A stretch of DNA of 64,000 bases from assembly GCF_946482605.1 (NCBI RefSeq), contig NZ_CAMLSE010000019.1, positions 62,001 through 126,000 of the forward strand, read 5' to 3'. The notes beneath the pieces were generated by a model, which was not told where the DNA came from, ran no database searches, and saw nothing but the letters and a program-made list of their open reading frames with translations. The position numbers and the translations under genes are program-made. Numbering within the stretch: position 1 is the stretch's first letter; each line of letters begins with the position of its first letter. This document shows, piece by piece, positions 1 to 8,630 of this stretch. Origin of the DNA: an uncultured Dyadobacter sp. GTDB taxonomy: Bacteria > Bacteroidota > Bacteroidia > Cytophagales > Spirosomataceae.

Positions 1-58
1 AGCTTACTTTCGGGAAGTATCTATACCACCATATTTTTAAAAACAAAGCACATAACGC

Positions 59-1078
59 ATGAAAATTCTCGTTACCGGAGGGGCCGGGTTTATCGGTTCT
101 CACACCGTAGTAGAGTTAGATAAAGCGGGGTTCGAACCCGTCATTATCGACAATCTTTACAACTCCAACCTCAACGTTCTGGAAGGAATCAAAAAAATCA
201 CCGGCAAAACGTTCCCGTTTTACGAAATCGATTGCAATGATGCCGAAAAGGTAAGGGCCTTGTTCGAAAAAGAGCGGTTTGATGGCGTGATCCATTTCGC
301 TGCTTTCAAGGCCGTAGGCGAGTCGGTTGAAAAACCGCTCAATTATTATGAAAATAATCTGAACTCCCTTCTGGTACTGCTCCGGGTAATGAAAGAGTTC
401 AGCGTCGATAACTTCGTGTTCTCTTCTTCCTGCACCGTGTACGGCCAGCCCGAAACGCTTCCGGTAACAGAAAGCACTCCCCGATTGCCCGCCAACTCTC
501 CATACGGGAATACCAAGGCCATTGCCGAGGACATTATCCGGGACCATGTGCATTCCGGCCCTGGGATTAAAGCGATTTCATTGCGATACTTCAATCCGAT
601 CGGAGCTCATGAATCCTCGCTGATCGGAGAACTCCCCAATGGCGTTCCCAGCAACCTTGTTCCATTCATCACGCAGACGGCCGCTGGTCTCCGCAAGTCG
701 CTTACGGTTTTCGGCAGCGACTACAACACGCCCGATGGCACTTGTATCCGCGACTTCATCCACGTGGTCGACCTCGCAAAAGCGCACGTGAAGGCGCTCG
801 ACCTGCTGAATTCCCAAACGGATAATAACTATTACGATGTATTTAATGTAGGAACGGGCGAAGGTTACACGGTTCTGCAATTGATTAATACTTTTGAGGA
901 GGTGAACGGCGTCAAGCTGAACTATACGATCGGCCCGCGCCGTGAAGGAGACGTCGAGCAGATTTACGCGCAGTCTGACAAAGTCAATAATGTAATGAAA
1001 TGGCATGCCGAGAAAACCATGGCCGACGCATTGCGCGATGCATGGAACTGGCAACTCAAACTAACAGCTCAAAAATGA
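59..1078 (+). CDS. galE: UDP-glucose 4-epimerase
   Basis: Cytoplasmic NAD-dependent short-chain epimerase of 339 aa that interconverts UDP-glucose and UDP-galactose, feeding surface polysaccharide synthesis and galactose use. The Rossmann motif GGAGFIGSH is at residues 7-15, the catalytic Y149xxxK153 pair lies in the YGNTK stretch, and the SSSCTVYG strand precedes it. Length is normal for GalE. The ATG at 59 is directly followed by the Rossmann strand, so the start is secure. Its stop overlaps the rfbB start (ATGA), so the two are translationally coupled and head a rightward run of envelope genes. A related UDP-sugar epimerase cannot be excluded, but GalE is by far the best fit. Confidence 0.93.
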   Translation: MKILVTGGAGFIGSHTVVELDKAGFEPVIIDNLYNSNLNVLEGIKKITGKTFPFYEIDCNDAEKVRALFEKERFDGVIHFAAFKAVGESVEKPLNYYENNLNSLLVLLRVMKEFSVDNFVFSSSCTVYGQPETLPVTESTPRLPANSPYGNTKAIAEDIIRDHVHSGPGIKAISLRYFNPIGAHESSLIGELPNGVPSNLVPFITQTAAGLRKSLTVFGSDYNTPDGTCIRDFIHVVDLAKAHVKALDLLNSQTDNNYYDVFNVGTGEGYTVLQLINTFEEVNGVKLNYTIGPRREGDVEQIYAQSDKVNNVMKWHAEKTMADALRDAWNWQLKLTAQK

Positions 1079-2130
1079 AAAAAATCTTGATTACGGGAGG
1101 AGCGGGTTTTATCGGCTCACATGTTGTTCGCCGGTTTGTCAACTTTCACCCGGATTATCATATTTATAACCTCGACGCGCTGACTTACGCGGGCAACCTT
1201 GAAAACCTGCTCGACATTGAAAACGCGCCGAACTACACATTCGTGAAAGGCGATATCGTCGACGCCGCGTTTATCGATAAGCTGTTTGCCGACAACGACT
1301 TCCACGGCGTGGTACACCTCGCGGCAGAAAGTCATGTGGACCGTTCCATTTCCGACCCGATGTCTTTCGTCATGACCAATGTCGTTGGAACTGTAAACCT
1401 GTTGAATGCAGCCAAAACAGCATGGAAAAACGACTTCTCTGATCGCCGTTTCTACCATGTTTCCACCGACGAAGTGTACGGTGAGCTGCACGACCCGGGC
1501 ACATTCTTTGTGGAAACCACCAGCTATGACCCGCGCTCGCCTTATTCGGCTTCAAAAGCATCTTCCGACCATTTTGTAAGGGCTTATCACAACACCTACA
1601 AGCTGCCGGTAGTGATTTCCAACTGTTCCAACAACTACGGCCCCAACCATTTCCCCGAAAAGCTGATTCCGCTGATGATCCATAATATCATCCAGAAAAA
1701 GCCGCTTCCTGTTTACGGTAAAGGTGAAAACATCAGGGACTGGCTGTTCGTGGAAGACCATGCGATCGCGATCGACGTTATTTTCCACCAGGGTGTCAAT
1801 GGCGATACTTACAATATCGGCGGGCATAATGAATGGAAAAATATCGACCTCGTTCATTTGCTTTGCAGCATCATGGACCGGAAGCTCGGCCGTGCGGAAG
1901 GCGAAAGCGTCCAGCTGATCACCTACGTGACCGATCGTGCGGGACACGACCTGCGCTACGCAATCGATGCGACCAAACTATCCGAGGAGCTCGGCTGGAA
2001 ACCTTCGCTGCAATTTGCGGAAGGCCTGGAAAGAACAGTGGAATGGTACCTGACTAATCAGGACTGGCTGAACAATGTAACTTCCGGAACTTACCAGAAA
2101 TACTACGACGAAATGTACCAGGACAGATAA
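1075..2130 (+). CDS. rfbB: dTDP-glucose 4,6-dehydratase
   Basis: NAD-dependent extended SDR enzyme of 351 aa converting dTDP-glucose to dTDP-4-keto-6-deoxyglucose, the second step of dTDP-L-rhamnose and related deoxysugar synthesis. Visible are GGAGFIGSH near the N-terminus, the catalytic TDEVYG motif and YSASK. I place the start at the ATG at 1075, which overlaps the galE stop by four bases and begins right before the Rossmann strand; an upstream in-frame start at 1000 would add 25 unrelated residues encoded inside galE. rfbA follows 31 bp downstream. The rhamnose genes rfbC and rfbD are not in the window. Confidence 0.95.
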   Translation: MKKILITGGAGFIGSHVVRRFVNFHPDYHIYNLDALTYAGNLENLLDIENAPNYTFVKGDIVDAAFIDKLFADNDFHGVVHLAAESHVDRSISDPMSFVMTNVVGTVNLLNAAKTAWKNDFSDRRFYHVSTDEVYGELHDPGTFFVETTSYDPRSPYSASKASSDHFVRAYHNTYKLPVVISNCSNNYGPNHFPEKLIPLMIHNIIQKKPLPVYGKGENIRDWLFVEDHAIAIDVIFHQGVNGDTYNIGGHNEWKNIDLVHLLCSIMDRKLGRAEGESVQLITYVTDRAGHDLRYAIDATKLSEELGWKPSLQFAEGLERTVEWYLTNQDWLNNVTSGTYQKYYDEMYQDR

Positions 2131-2161
2131 TCCGGTCACTTCCTTATCCAATTGAAATTTT

Positions 2162-3028
2162 ATGAAAGGCATTATATTGGCCGGAGGCTCCGGTACCAGG
2201 TTACATCCGCTTACATTGGCCGTCAGCAAACAGCTTATGCCTGTTTATGACAAACCCATGATATACTACCCGTTATCGATCCTGATGCTGGCGGGTATCC
2301 GTGAAATCCTCATCATCTCAACACCGCATGACCTGCCGCATTTCGAGAAGCTGCTCGGCGACGGGAGCCGGCTTGGCTGCGAATTCAGTTACGCGGTACA
2401 ACCCAGTCCCGACGGTCTAGCACAGGCATTCATCATCGGGGAGGAGTTCATCGGCAAAGACAAGGTCGCATTGATTCTCGGCGACAACATCTTCTACGGC
2501 TCAGGATTGTCGCACCTGCTCCAGTCCAACAACGACCCCGATGGCGGCGTGATCTTCGCTTACCAGGTCCACGATCCTGAGAGATATGGTGTCGTGGAAT
2601 TCGACGGATCCAATAACGTGATTTCGATCGAAGAAAAGCCGGAAACACCAAAGTCGAACTATGCCGTTCCCGGTTTGTATTTCTATGACAACGATGTTGT
2701 TGAAATTGCCAAAACCATTCCTCCATCGCCCCGGGGTGAGCTGGAAATCACCGACGTTAACCGGGTTTACCTCGAACGGGGAAGACTGAAAGTCGGTGTG
2801 CTCAACCGCGGCACAGCCTGGCTGGACACAGGTACTTTCCAATCGCTGATGCAGGCCGGACAGTTTGTGCAGGTGATCGAGGAGCGCCAGGGTTTAAAAG
2901 TAGGGTGCATTGAGGAGATCGCCTACCGCATGGGCTTTATTAATGCAGAACAATTGCGTGAAATCGCTAAACCGTTGGTAAAGAGCGGATACGGCACTTA
3001 TCTTGAACGCATTGTAACGAATGGCTGA
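2162..3028 (+). CDS. rfbA: Glucose-1-phosphate thymidylyltransferase
   Basis: 288-aa nucleotidyltransferase that makes dTDP-glucose from dTTP and glucose-1-phosphate, supplying the substrate of the adjacent dehydratase. The nucleotide-binding signature [11 protein letters not shown] is at residues 8-18, followed by the sugar-binding features typical of RmlA ([28 protein letters not shown], and [10 protein letters not shown] near the C-terminus). Length matches the family. The gene sits 31 bp after rfbB and 38 bp before an O-methyltransferase. Its stop codon lies in the loop of a 9-bp hairpin. Confidence 0.96.
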   Translation: MKGIILAGGSGTRLHPLTLAVSKQLMPVYDKPMIYYPLSILMLAGIREILIISTPHDLPHFEKLLGDGSRLGCEFSYAVQPSPDGLAQAFIIGEEFIGKDKVALILGDNIFYGSGLSHLLQSNNDPDGGVIFAYQVHDPERYGVVEFDGSNNVISIEEKPETPKSNYAVPGLYFYDNDVVEIAKTIPPSPRGELEITDVNRVYLERGRLKVGVLNRGTAWLDTGTFQSLMQAGQFVQVIEERQGLKVGCIEEIAYRMGFINAEQLREIAKPLVKSGYGTYLERIVTNG

Positions 3029-3039
3029 CCGCCATTCGT
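3017..3039 (+). repeat. Hairpin spanning the rfbA stop codon
   Basis: Perfect 9-bp inverted repeat (ACGAATGGC and GCCATTCGT) whose 5-nt loop holds the rfbA TGA. No T-tract follows, so it is not a standard terminator. It may stabilise the upstream mRNA or modulate read-through into the next gene. Confidence 0.5.
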
Positions 3040-3066
3040 ATTGGGATTAGCATAGATCATATTCGG

Positions 3067-3708
3067 ATGAAGTTTTTGGTAGAGGAAATCGAAGAATATT
3101 CCGTGGCCCATACGGAAGAAGAGAATGCATTGCTGAAATCCCTGAGCAGGGAAACCTATGCCAATGTTCTCAGTCCCCGCATGCTTTCCGGGCATTTGCA
3201 AGGCAGATTCCTTTCGATGATTTCCAGGATGATCAAGCCCGATCGCATCCTGGAAATTGGCACCTTCACAGGTTACTCGGGCATTTGTCTCTGCGAAGGA
3301 CTTAATGCAGATGGCAGGCTGATCACGATCGACGTCAATGAAGAGCTTGAAAGCTTCACCAGACGTTATTTTGATCAGACCGCCTTCCGGAACCAGATCG
3401 AATATCACATCGGTAATGCACTGGATATTATCCCTACGCTTACAGACACATTTGATCTCGTTTTCATCGATGCAGATAAAATCAATTATTCTTCTTATTT
3501 TAACCTCTGTCTCGACAAAGTTCGTCCAGGCGGCTTCCTGATCGCAGACAATGTGTTGTGGAGCGGCAAAGTCGTTCAGCAGCAAACCAAGACAGACAAG
3601 GACACGCAGGCGTTGCTGGATTTCAACCGGATGGTACACGAAGACCCCCGGGTTTCCAACATACTTTTACCGATCCGCGACGGATTGATGATTCTTCAGA
3701 AATTATAA
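3067..3708 (+). CDS. Class I SAM-dependent O-methyltransferase
   Basis: 213-aa soluble methyltransferase of the catechol-O-methyltransferase-like family (YrrM/CCoAOMT group). The SAM-binding motif I is seen as ILEIGTFTGYS, the acidic loop as ITIDVNEE, and the metal-binding, catalytic segment as VFIDADK followed by ADNVLWSG. These residues normally bind a divalent metal and a catechol-like hydroxyl. Length is typical. It lies in the galE-rfbB-rfbA run with short gaps, but the substrate cannot be deduced; it could act on a small phenolic compound or on tRNA as some family members do. Confidence 0.85.
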   Translation: MKFLVEEIEEYSVAHTEEENALLKSLSRETYANVLSPRMLSGHLQGRFLSMISRMIKPDRILEIGTFTGYSGICLCEGLNADGRLITIDVNEELESFTRRYFDQTAFRNQIEYHIGNALDIIPTLTDTFDLVFIDADKINYSSYFNLCLDKVRPGGFLIADNVLWSGKVVQQQTKTDKDTQALLDFNRMVHEDPRVSNILLPIRDGLMILQKL

Positions 3709-3739
3709 TACTCTATAGTCAGGCGAGCATTTATTTAAT

Positions 3740-6241
3740 ATGGCCAGAACGTTCATTAACAACATCACCTCTTTTTCAATTGTTGCCCTGCTGCTATTAA
3801 CCGGCAATGCCGTTTTTGCGCAAAACCACCCGGAAATACCCGCAAGTGTTTCCTTCGGAGGCATTACGGTTAAATTCGACCGGGGCGCACAGGACGTTAT
3901 AGAGGAGGATGTTAAAAGCCTGATGTCCAACAAAAAGTTTTGGGAAGAAAAACTGGATCGTGCGGTCCTTCATTTTCCTATTGTGGAGGGAATTTTAATG
4001 GACGAAGAAGTTCCTATCGACTTTAAATACCTGGCGGTTCAGGAAAGCTCCTTCCGTCCCGATGTAGTTTCAAGCTCCAATGCCGTGGGCTACTGGCAAT
4101 TCAAACCCGAAACCGCCCGCGAACTGAATCTGCGTGTTGATGGGGATGTCGATGAAAGAAAAAATATCAGTTCTTCAACCCATGCCGCTGCCTGGTATCT
4201 GAAAAAGAATAACCAGCAGTTCAACAACTGGGTAACGACCCTGTATTCGTATTACCAGGGTGCCGGAGGGGTAAAAAAAGTAGTCCCCGCCAGTTGGGCA
4301 TATGCACGGGAAGTGACGCTCACCGCGAAAACCGACCGCTACATGCTCCGTTTTTTTGCACATAAGATTGCATTGGAAGCAGGAATCGAACGGTACAAAT
4401 CGCCCAATAGCTTTATTCTGATGGAATCGGATTACGGTAAAGGCCAGTCTTTCGATGAAATCGCCAGGTCTCTGAATGTTCCTTTGACCGAACTGAAAAA
4501 CTACAACAGGTGGCTGAACGACGATAAAATCCCAACCGACCGCGAATACCTGCTTACATTACCAGTACCTGTGGACCAGGTCGCTTCCGTACGTGAAAAA
4601 TTGTCGTTACCACCACGCCAGACTGCGGTGGCCTCCGTTTATGAAGATACAGGCTTCCCTGTTTTGAAAAAGGCGGCGGTACAATTGACAGAACCCAACT
4701 CACCGACCTTATACGATATCAATGGCCTGCCGGGTATCGAAGCGAGAGCCGGTGATAAGCCCAAAACGCTGGCCAAAGCAGCTGGTGTCCGTGTCCCCCG
4801 CTTTATGCGCTATAACGACCATCTGGCCGATATGCCATTGATACCAGGACAGGTGTATTACCTTTCCCGAAAACATAAAAAAGCCGCTACTCCTTTCCAC
4901 ACGGCACGTCCGGGCGATACCTGGCTGAGCGTTTCCCAACAATACGGTGTTCGCCTGGTAAGCTTGCTGAAATATAACCGTACTACGAGCCGGAACTATC
5001 CGATCCAAACGGGGCAAGTTCTTTTTCTAACCAAAAAACGGCCTCGCAGGCAGCCAGTCGAAATCATCGCACCACCACAACCGACAACCCTGCCAGCCCG
5101 GAAGGATTCGGTGATCGCGGTGGTACCTGCCAAAACACAGGACGTGAATGCTCCTGTCGCGTCCAATGGCGCGATTCCCGATAAACCTTCGGGCCGGAAA
5201 AAGTATACTCCGGTTTTGGTTGAAAAGAATGAAAATAGCGCTGTAAAAGAGACTGAGCCTGCCACTGCACCAGCCGGCACATCCAAGTCTGCGACTACGG
5301 CTGCGGGGCTCTACAAGCCTTCAGCACCGGCAGCCAATACCAATGACCGTGTCGTGATCATTACGCAGGACGACGCCAACACAGCTTTCAAATCGGCGGA
5401 TGAAGAAAAACCGAATTCAAAAGCTGCCACGCCATCCAAGGTAATCACCCCCAACGATACCCGTACTACGGCGTCATCCGGCTCCGTTTACGCCCGGCAA
5501 CGCGCAGCCGCAGCAGAAAAGGCTGCAAGGGATGCCGAGACCACGAGAGAAACCGCAACGACTAAGGAAACGGAACCGGCAAGCTGGAACAATGCGGATA
5601 AAGAAATTGCTTCTTCAGCGCCGAAGCATCATACCGTGCAGCCTGGCGAAACTTATTTCAGCATTGCAAACAAGTACAATCTCTCGCTGAAAGAACTTCT
5701 GAGCATTAACAACCGTACCGGCCAGAGCCGGCTTGTGAGCGGACAGAAGCTGCTTGTTTCCAAGACAGGTGAAGAAGGAGCACACCCTGAAGAGGTAGCG
5801 GAAAGACCGGCCCCTAGCAAAGTGGCTGTCAATCGTCCTGCACCCGCCGCGACTTTCAAAACACCCGAAGAAATCAAAGAAGAAACCCGTCTGTCTGCAA
5901 CGCCTGGCTCCGAATTTCACGTGGTTCAGGGCGGACAGACTTATTACAGCATTTCCAAAGCCTACGGATTGACGATCAAAGAATTATTTACATTGAATAA
6001 TCTGAGCGACTCCGACCGTTTGAAGTCCGGCCAGAAGTTACGGGTAAGGAAAGCCGAGGGCCAGGAAACCCAGTCTGAAACGCAGCCTGCCGGTAGTCAA
6101 ACGCACACGGTAGCGCCCGGCGAAACGCTGTTCCGGATCGCCCAGACTTACCGGACTAATGTCGAAGATTTAAAAAAATTAAACAATATGTCCGGAAACA
6201 GTGTTATGGTGGGACAAAAACTTAAAATACCTCAGCAATAA
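3740..6241 (+). CDS. MltD-like lytic transglycosylase with LysM repeats
   Basis: 833-aa exported peptidoglycan lytic transglycosylase. A signal peptide (about residues 1-27, ending VFA) is followed by a GH23/SLT domain with the catalytic Glu in QESSF (E102) and the AVGYWQF motif; this family cleaves glycan strands with formation of 1,6-anhydromuramic acid. At least three clear LysM modules bind peptidoglycan near residues 630-680, 725-770 and 785-830 (HTVxPGET, INN, SGQKL patterns), and a weaker one lies near 385-430. A long Pro/Ala/Thr/Lys-rich linker joins catalytic and C-terminal parts. There is no lipobox cysteine, unlike E. coli MltD. The gene lies 31 bp after the methyltransferase and 11 bp before the next gene. 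Confidence 0.9.
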   Translation: MARTFINNITSFSIVALLLLTGNAVFAQNHPEIPASVSFGGITVKFDRGAQDVIEEDVKSLMSNKKFWEEKLDRAVLHFPIVEGILMDEEVPIDFKYLAVQESSFRPDVVSSSNAVGYWQFKPETARELNLRVDGDVDERKNISSSTHAAAWYLKKNNQQFNNWVTTLYSYYQGAGGVKKVVPASWAYAREVTLTAKTDRYMLRFFAHKIALEAGIERYKSPNSFILMESDYGKGQSFDEIARSLNVPLTELKNYNRWLNDDKIPTDREYLLTLPVPVDQVASVREKLSLPPRQTAVASVYEDTGFPVLKKAAVQLTEPNSPTLYDINGLPGIEARAGDKPKTLAKAAGVRVPRFMRYNDHLADMPLIPGQVYYLSRKHKKAATPFHTARPGDTWLSVSQQYGVRLVSLLKYNRTTSRNYPIQTGQVLFLTKKRPRRQPVEIIAPPQPTTLPARKDSVIAVVPAKTQDVNAPVASNGAIPDKPSGRKKYTPVLVEKNENSAVKETEPATAPAGTSKSATTAAGLYKPSAPAANTNDRVVIITQDDANTAFKSADEEKPNSKAATPSKVITPNDTRTTASSGSVYARQRAAAAEKAARDAETTRETATTKETEPASWNNADKEIASSAPKHHTVQPGETYFSIANKYNLSLKELLSINNRTGQSRLVSGQKLLVSKTGEEGAHPEEVAERPAPSKVAVNRPAPAATFKTPEEIKEETRLSATPGSEFHVVQGGQTYYSISKAYGLTIKELFTLNNLSDSDRLKSGQKLRVRKAEGQETQSETQPAGSQTHTVAPGETLFRIAQTYRTNVEDLKKLNNMSGNSVMVGQKLKIPQQ

Positions 6242-6252
6242 GCTGTTCCGTT

Positions 6253-6852
6253 ATGATTCTGATTGAAAATACCTGTATTAGCGACGACATTGAAGACCAG
6301 CAATTTGTCTGCAATCTTGACAAATGTAAGGGAGCGTGTTGTGTAGAGGGGGATTCGGGCGCCCCGCTGGATGAGGATGAGCTTGCTATTCTCGATGAAA
6401 TCTATCCGGCAGTAGAGCCTTATCTCACCGAAGCCGGGAAAGCCGTCATTGCCGCAGAAGGGACTTACACCAAAGACTGGGACGGCGACTATGTGACTCC
6501 GATCATCAACGGAAAAGAATGCGCTTACGCCATTTACGACAAAAAGGGCATTCTGAAATGTGCCATCGAAGAGGCTTATAACGATGGAAAAATCAGCTAT
6601 AAAAAACCGATATCCTGCCACCTGTATCCTATTCGGGTAACCAAATACGAACAATACCACGCGCTCAACTACGACCGCTGGGAAATATGCAGCCCTGCGT
6701 GCAGTCTTGGGCAGGAATTGAAAGTACCCGTTTATAAATTTCTCAAAGACCCGCTTATACGTGCATATGGAGCTGATTGGTACCAGCAGCTTTCCGATGA
6801 GATCGATGAACGCCAGGCATCCCGCGCAAACGAGAATGAAAAAGGGAAATGA
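6253..6852 (+). CDS. DUF3109 family cysteine-rich protein
   Basis: 199-aa cytoplasmic protein of the DUF3109 family, common in Bacteroidetes and of unknown function. It has clustered cysteines (KCKGACCVEGDSGAP near residues 24-38, then ECAY, LKCAIEEA, SCHLYPIR and CSPACSLG), a pattern resembling YkgJ-type metal or iron-sulfur binding proteins. The ligand is inferred from the cysteine pattern only. It starts 11 bp after the LysM transglycosylase and overlaps the downstream MGMT-like gene. Confidence 0.85.
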   Translation: MILIENTCISDDIEDQQFVCNLDKCKGACCVEGDSGAPLDEDELAILDEIYPAVEPYLTEAGKAVIAAEGTYTKDWDGDYVTPIINGKECAYAIYDKKGILKCAIEEAYNDGKISYKKPISCHLYPIRVTKYEQYHALNYDRWEICSPACSLGQELKVPVYKFLKDPLIRAYGADWYQQLSDEIDERQASRANENEKGK

Positions 6853-7168
6853 ATTTTTCAACGATGTGTATGATGTCGTGAGGCAGATCCCCAAAGGCCG
6901 GGCCACGTCGTACGGGGCCATTGCCGCCTATCTTGGTGCAAAACGCGGCGCACGGATAGTAGGTTGGGCGATGGGCAATAGTTATACTCAAGATGACATT
7001 CCGGCTCACCGCGTCGTCAACAAACAGGGTGAGCTAAGTGCCAGACACCTTTTTGACACACCTACTACCATGCAGGAACGTCTCGAAAAAGAGGGCGTAA
7101 AAGTGGTTGACGATCATATTCAAAACTGGGAGGAATGCTTCTGGGATCCAGAAAAAGAACTGCATTGA
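6836..7168 (+). CDS. Alkyltransferase-like (MGMT-fold) protein without the acceptor cysteine
   Basis: 110-aa protein corresponding to the DNA-binding C-terminal domain of O6-methylguanine-DNA methyltransferase. The helix-turn-helix region IPKGRATSYGAIAAYLG and the NRV/active-site segment are present, but the acceptor motif PCHRV reads PAHRV, so alkyl transfer is not possible. Alkyltransferase-like proteins of this kind bind O6-alkylguanine and hand lesions to nucleotide excision repair; most have Trp at this position, a few have Ala. The ATG at 6836 overlaps the DUF3109 gene by 17 bp; an ATG at 6806 is an alternative. It closes the rightward run and is followed by a terminator. Confidence 0.85.
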   Translation: MKKGNEFFNDVYDVVRQIPKGRATSYGAIAAYLGAKRGARIVGWAMGNSYTQDDIPAHRVVNKQGELSARHLFDTPTTMQERLEKEGVKVVDDHIQNWEECFWDPEKELH

Positions 7169-7173
7169 CAATA

Positions 7174-7206
7174 AAAAATCCCGACTTTGGAAAGGCCGGG
7201 ATTTTT
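7174..7206. terminator. Bidirectional intrinsic terminator
   Basis: Inverted repeat AAAAATCCCG / CGGGATTTTT with a 13-nt loop, T-rich on both strands. It separates the rightward MGMT-like gene from the leftward gene that ends at 7222. Confidence 0.85.
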
Positions 7207-7221
7207 TGTCGTCAACGCTAC

Positions 7222-7620
7222 CTATTGTAGAGAGATCTGCTTCGCATTGGTGCTCTGGATATTTACTTCCTTCACCATTTTGTCTTTTTTGTGGCTTAGC
7301 TCAAAGTAATAGGTTCCGTCGCCCATTTCATCGAGATTGAACACCCGGCGATACTTGGAATCTCTTTCGTTGAATACCTCGGAGTAATAGATTTTGCCGA
7401 CTTTGTCTTTCAGAACCACGCGCAATCTGTCATCTGCACTTTTGTTAACCGATAGCTTCACTTTGTTGGTGTCGTTGATCTTGTACAACGCCGCGTCAAA
7501 TTTGACTGCGCCGGCGGTTTCTTTTTCTTCTTTACCTTTCTTTTTGTCACCTGCAATGGATGCGAAAGACAATGAGAGCGCGAAAGCGCAGGTCAGGATG
7601 GAAACAATGGAGATTTTCAT
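7222..7620 (-). CDS. Small secreted protein of unknown function
   Basis: 132-aa protein with a signal peptide (MKISIVSILTCAFALSLSF..., cleavage near SIAG) and a short Lys/Glu-rich stretch (residues 24-33), then a domain of beta-strand character ending in a YYFELSHKKDKMVKEVNI segment. I do not recognise a named family with certainty; it resembles small Bacteroidetes periplasmic beta-sandwich proteins such as DUF3244. The start at 7620 is chosen because the signal peptide begins there; an upstream in-frame extension would add 44 residues without sense. The gene is probably monocistronic. Confidence 0.7.
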   Translation of the reverse strand: MKISIVSILTCAFALSLSFASIAGDKKKGKEEKETAGAVKFDAALYKINDTNKVKLSVNKSADDRLRVVLKDKVGKIYYSEVFNERDSKYRRVFNLDEMGDGTYYFELSHKKDKMVKEVNIQSTNAKQISLQ

Positions 7621-7861
7621 GGCTAATTTGTATTTGAGTTGCTGGTTACCGTACAATTGCACGGATATACCTATACAAAAAAAGGATGTGCCAAAGTCAG
7701 TTCTTTCAAACTTCCGATCGGCACACCCCACATACAAACAACTCAATATCAAACTATTACATTTATTTCAGAAATTTTCACAGTGCCCGTTCCCCTTGAC
7801 CAACGATGTTCGCAACCGAACATTTGTATTTGAAACCGAACGCTACAAAGGTTGCATCACC

Positions 7862-8434
7862 TTAAATTTTTCCTCGTAATTCGTTTGCAATCTTCTGGAT
7901 CATCGGTAGCCTGCTGGCTGGGATCGGATGCCGGTAGTCCCAGAATGCCGACACACAAACGATCTTCCATTCCCCGTTGATCTTTTCCAGCAATCGCACT
8001 TCCTTGCTGTGATGGAAGTTTTTCTCATCCTTGTCGCTGTTAAACTGATCCCAGGTGAGGTAAGCGACATTGTCGTCAAAAAATTTAAAGTTCATGTTTT
8101 TCCGCTCAACGATCGGGTGACTGGACAGCGGCTCAGGATTTTCTTCAATATACTTGCCGATCTGCTTGTTGATGTCCGCCCAACCTACATTAGAATCAAA
8201 CGTTCCGTCATCGTTGCTCCACGCCTGAAAAGCATAATCTGTTTGTGCGTAGTTCGCTTTCCATGCATTGTAATCGCGGGCAAAAAATGCCTTTGTTTCA
8301 TTCTCTATAACCGCTTTGATCGCTACTTTCTCTTTCTCGAGATCGGCCTTATGAGTGGCCTCCCCGTCTTTGGCTTTATCCTTGCACGAAACACATAGCA
8401 CAAGTGCCAACATAATGACTGACAGTGTTTTCAT
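7862..8434 (-). CDS. NTF2-like (DUF4440/SnoaL-type) lipoprotein
   Basis: 190-aa predicted lipoprotein. The signal sequence ends in the lipobox LCVSC (Cys16), followed by a charged linker and a domain like the nuclear-transport-factor-2 fold: an N-terminal helix with FFARDYNAWKANY, a central W-rich strand and a C-terminal WKIVCVSAFWDYR strand. Such domains bind small ligands or act as enzymes in diverse pathways, so no specific role can be given. The start at 8434 is the ATG right before the signal sequence. It lies between two other leftward genes with sizeable gaps. Confidence 0.75.
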   Translation of the reverse strand: MKTLSVIMLALVLCVSCKDKAKDGEATHKADLEKEKVAIKAVIENETKAFFARDYNAWKANYAQTDYAFQAWSNDDGTFDSNVGWADINKQIGKYIEENPEPLSSHPIVERKNMNFKFFDDNVAYLTWDQFNSDKDEKNFHHSKEVRLLEKINGEWKIVCVSAFWDYRHPIPASRLPMIQKIANELRGKI

Positions 8435-8630
8435 ATTGCAAAAGTTTAGTTTGTTAAATAAATAACCGAACTCAATCTTCAATACAAACATCCATCAGGT
8501 GACATATTCAGACACGCCTGATTTATCAGAAAGTTAATATTTTTTTGGATATATGCAAGAAAAACATACGGAAATAAGTAACCGTATTGGGGCTTCTGCA
8601 TATTTAATACCGGGAAGGTCTTTTTAATGC

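Noticed and set aside
124..143. GGGGTTCGAACCCGT resembles the T-arm of a tRNA
   Set aside because: It lies inside galE in frame, and no acceptor, D or anticodon arm can be built around it.
1000..1074. Upstream extension of rfbB
   Set aside because: Those 25 codons lie within galE and precede the Rossmann start; the ATGA overlap at 1075 is the natural start.
1760..1777. GCGATCGC-type octamer run in rfbB
   Set aside because: It is a chance codon combination; no clustering elsewhere in the window.
6836..7168. Active O6-methylguanine-DNA methyltransferase
   Set aside because: The acceptor cysteine is replaced by alanine.
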